From assembly GCA_947184155.2 (NCBI GenBank), contig CAMXCT020006290.1:124001-188000 (forward strand): DNA of 64,000 nt. The letters run 5' to 3'. The position numbers and the translations under genes are program-made. How positions within the stretch are numbered: position 1 is the stretch's first letter; every line of letters starts with the position of its first letter. Positions 61,794-64,000 of the stretch are shown in pieces. The notes under the pieces are model-generated. The model worked only from the letters and a program-made list of their open reading frames with translations, was not told the DNA's origin and did not search any database. The DNA is from Cladocopium goreaui (taxonomy: Eukaryota > Sar > Dinophyceae > Suessiales > Symbiodiniaceae).

Positions 61794-61897
61794 TACCCTC
61801 TGGTAAACTAACATAGCTATTGAAAATGGCCATTTATATTGAGTTTTACCATTAAAAATGGTGATTTTCCATAGTTATGTTAGTTTACCAGAGGGTA
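61794..61897. repeat. MITE-like element, family 1
   Basis: From TACCCTCTGGTAAAC to GTTTACCAGAGGGTA, 104 bp, the cleanest terminal repeats in the window. It abuts a family 2 copy with a single base between. Confidence 0.9.
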
Positions 61898-61898
61898 A

Positions 61899-62029
61899 TA
61901 CTGTGGATGGTTGCGAAGAAATCCTGCACCAGTTTTTATCGGTGGTTTATCCATGTCTATCCCATTATTTATTTTTATTTATAGGGTTTCTACCATCCGA
62001 GGTGCAGGATTTCGCAACCATCCACAGTA
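61899..62029. repeat. Inverted-repeat element, family 2
   Basis: From TACTGTGGATGGTTGCGAAG to TTCGCAACCATCCACAGTA, 131 bp, with complete terminal repeats. Confidence 0.9.
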
Positions 62030-63061
62030 GGATATATAGTAGGGGAAAACGATGTATCTACCAGTTTATCAATGATCTGTAACTAGTAGTTTCTGTTTTG
62101 TGGTGATAACCGTTAACTATTCAAATTTGTGATAATCTTGCATGGAGGATTACTGTAATGCGTCAACGGCTCATCGCACATCTAAAAAATAGGTGTGCTT
62201 GAGGAAACGTCTACAGGAAGCACAGAAACGTTCCCTCATTCAATTCTAACAATAGATCCCTTTTGGAGATTGTTTTTCTTGTAAACTTGGCTTCAGCTCC
62301 AATCGATTTTCAGGGAGCCATGTTTTTTTTCATGATGGGTATCATCGACACGGTTTTTCAGCGACAAATTTACGGATCATCGACAAACTTCTTTGAAGAT
62401 CCAAATTCGGGGCATCCAAGTTTTACAAAAGCTACAGTTATTTGACAGCCATCACAACCCATCATTGGATCATGAAGCCGTGACAAACTTTAGGACCCAA
62501 AAGCGCTGGGTCACACCGTTGAGATCCCATTGATCCTACCAGAATTCACCCAGTTGTTTCAAGGTTCTGCATTATCCCGAGGTATCCCGGTGGAGTGCCT
62601 ATTTCTGGTGCTTAGCTAGGACATATCCACTAGAAATGGAGGTGTTATATGGTTATGGGAAAATCATGGGAATATATATATATATGGATATATATGGGGA
62701 TACCCGGCCTGGTCATTTGTTCCAGGTTGCGAACTGGAAAATGGCACATGAAAACTTCGTTGATGGTGATTTACTTGGAGGATCATCCCGGTGGTGAAAG
62801 CTTAGTAAATCACCCATTCGTAGGCTATCCCATCTATCAATGAAGTGGAAAACTATGGCACAAAATATTCGCCGCGGTTCGATCTGTGGGATGATCCTCC
62901 AAGAACGGCTCAGAAACCCGTTCGTTGGCAAAAAAAACCGACAAATGTGGTGAAATCGAAAAACCTGGAACTACCCAGAAATATTGAGGGCCCCAGGTAG
63001 GCCTTGGGTTCCAAGAATCACCAAGAATTCCATCGAAAAAAACTCCCGAAAGAAATGCCAC
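62030..63061. other. Non-coding DNA, no gene seen
   Basis: AT-rich intron-like DNA without supported exons. An inverted pair (aggatcatcccggtgg near 62779 and gggatgatcctccaag near 62889) suggests another degenerate palindromic element at about 62770-62905. Confidence 0.45.
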
Positions 63062-63135
63062 CTGATTCTGGTGGCTTCAATCGTCTGAAAATCACGAACA
63101 TTGCAGGTGCCTTGTTGTAGGTAGGCAAGAATCAC
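63062..63135 (-). CDS. Host exon, 74 nt, unknown protein
   Basis: A TGCAG acceptor (63136-63138) and a GT donor (ATCAG then GTGGCA) bound one open minus-strand frame: VILAYLQQGTCNVRDFQTIE, then ATRI. Both exon edges are AG-GT and clean. The protein is not recognised. Confidence 0.65.
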
Positions 63136-63187
63136 CTGCAGGCTGAGGAATGGGAGTTTTTGCAAATGGTACCCCCAGTTAGTACAC

Positions 63188-63240
63188 TACGTTGGATGGA
63201 ATCCTGCACCTTGAATGGCTGAAACCTTCCATCCACAGTA
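63188..63240. repeat. Short inverted-repeat element, family 2
   Basis: A 53-bp palindrome (tacgttggatggaatcctgc to accttccatccacagta) that keeps only the termini of the family. Confidence 0.7.
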
Positions 63241-63424
63241 GGGGTCAATCTGGAGTTGATATTCGACTCTTGGAGTTGAGGATTAACGAAAATCAGGATC
63301 TTTTAAGCAAGACATAGTGCAACGAACCAAAGAAACATGGACATAGAACCCGTTTCCAATGTGCAAAGTGGGTGGTAGCAGTTCATACTTCCGAAGGATT
63401 CCACCACAGATCCATACATGTATG

Positions 63425-63480
63425 AATGTGTATATACATATATAACTATATATACACATAATATATATATATATGTGTAC
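63425..63480. repeat. TA microsatellite
   Basis: Tatata/catata tract in an apparent intron. Confidence 0.85.
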
Positions 63481-63799
63481 AAGAAACATGGATGGGGCCA
63501 ATGGATTTCCCCCTGGATATGGATAGATATAGTGGTCAAGTGTGGGTCAGAATTGGACGGCCGATGAGCTACCCACCCGTCCCCATGAGCAGTGTCCAAA
63601 ACCCTCTTCAATGTGGGTAAAAAAAATGCAACAAACATCCACAAACCATCCTCCAGTCATCACCATTTTTAAGGGTGATATAAATAAATCATTCCCAGTC
63701 ATGGCTGGTAAAAATGGCATTGTTTTACCCACATGAATTCCTACAAAATTCTACTGCTTGGTTAATGGATGCATTCCCCATGGATGCTCATCCTCAGTC

Positions 63800-63914
63800 G
63801 GTTTTGAAGCAGACAACGGCCTTGGTGTAGGAGTCAGACGTGGGCATCATCCCGCGCATTTGCATCTGCGGATCAACGAGTCGATCGGACATCATGACAT
63901 GATCGGACCGATAT
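63800..63914 (-). CDS. Host exon, unknown protein
   Basis: After a TTCAG acceptor (63915-63919) the minus strand reads YRSDHVMMSDRLVDPQMQMR, then GMMPTSDSYTKAVVCFKTD. Methionine-rich but clearly protein-like. The 3' edge is approximate. It is the rightmost supported exon of a gene that must extend beyond the window. Confidence 0.6.
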
Positions 63915-64000
63915 CTGAAGTCAGTCTATGGGTTGTCTGAAAATATGGAACCCCTAAATCCATGGGTTAACCATGTTTTTCCCTCTCAAATTGCCATTTT

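Noticed and set aside
1-64000. tRNA or rRNA genes
   Set aside because: I looked for B-box-like GGTTCGAANCC signals with a matching acceptor stem and for conserved rRNA segments and found none.

Overview
This window looks like nuclear DNA of a dinoflagellate. The evidence is an intact gene for a small basic protein with an MKAMK-repeat N-terminus (histone-like/HCc-type), host genes cut into many short exons with at least one GA-AG intron, an LTR element and a LINE with very long ORFs, and large AT-rich introns full of short palindromic elements. Every supported gene and both large retroelements read on the minus strand, which fits the long unidirectional gene blocks known in dinoflagellates. 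Species cannot be set from sequence alone; a Suessiales/Symbiodiniaceae-like genome is a guess.

Layout, left to right (transcription runs right to left). 1-10.6 kb: short exons of one or more unrecognised host genes in AT-rich introns. 10.85-11.24 kb: the single-exon basic nuclear protein gene. 11.5-20.7 kb: a non-LTR retrotransposon (LINE) with an N-terminal ORF, a 640-bp intron-like TACAAAA tract, and a 7-kb ORF that carries an ubiquitin-specific-protease (USP) domain, an APE-type endonuclease, a reverse transcriptase and a zinc knuckle. 21-24.5 kb: scattered exons. 24.8-27.9 kb: a CAMK-like protein kinase in at least eight exons. 28-31 kb: further coding-like segments. 31.5-33.7 kb: an uninterrupted NOM1/Sgd1-type nucleolar MIF4G-MA3 protein gene. 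34.7-42.3 kb: scattered exons, some membrane-spanning and one with a dinucleotide-binding-like motif. 42.6-54.9 kb: a 12.3-kb Ty1/copia-type LTR element that looks whole. It carries extra modules beyond Gag-Pol: a methyltransferase-like C-terminal segment, an ORF with a Tpt1/KptA RNA 2'-phosphotransferase domain, and an ORF with a zinc ribbon. 55-64 kb: almost all non-coding, apparently introns of a minus-strand gene, studded with at least four families of short inverted-repeat elements.

The most interesting content is the enzyme cargo of the two retroelements: a USP deubiquitinase fold with its Cys, His and Asp boxes present inside a LINE, and a tRNA-splicing-type 2'-phosphotransferase inside a copia element. 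Exon edges of host genes were set by eye from reading frame and splice dinucleotides and are approximate unless stated.
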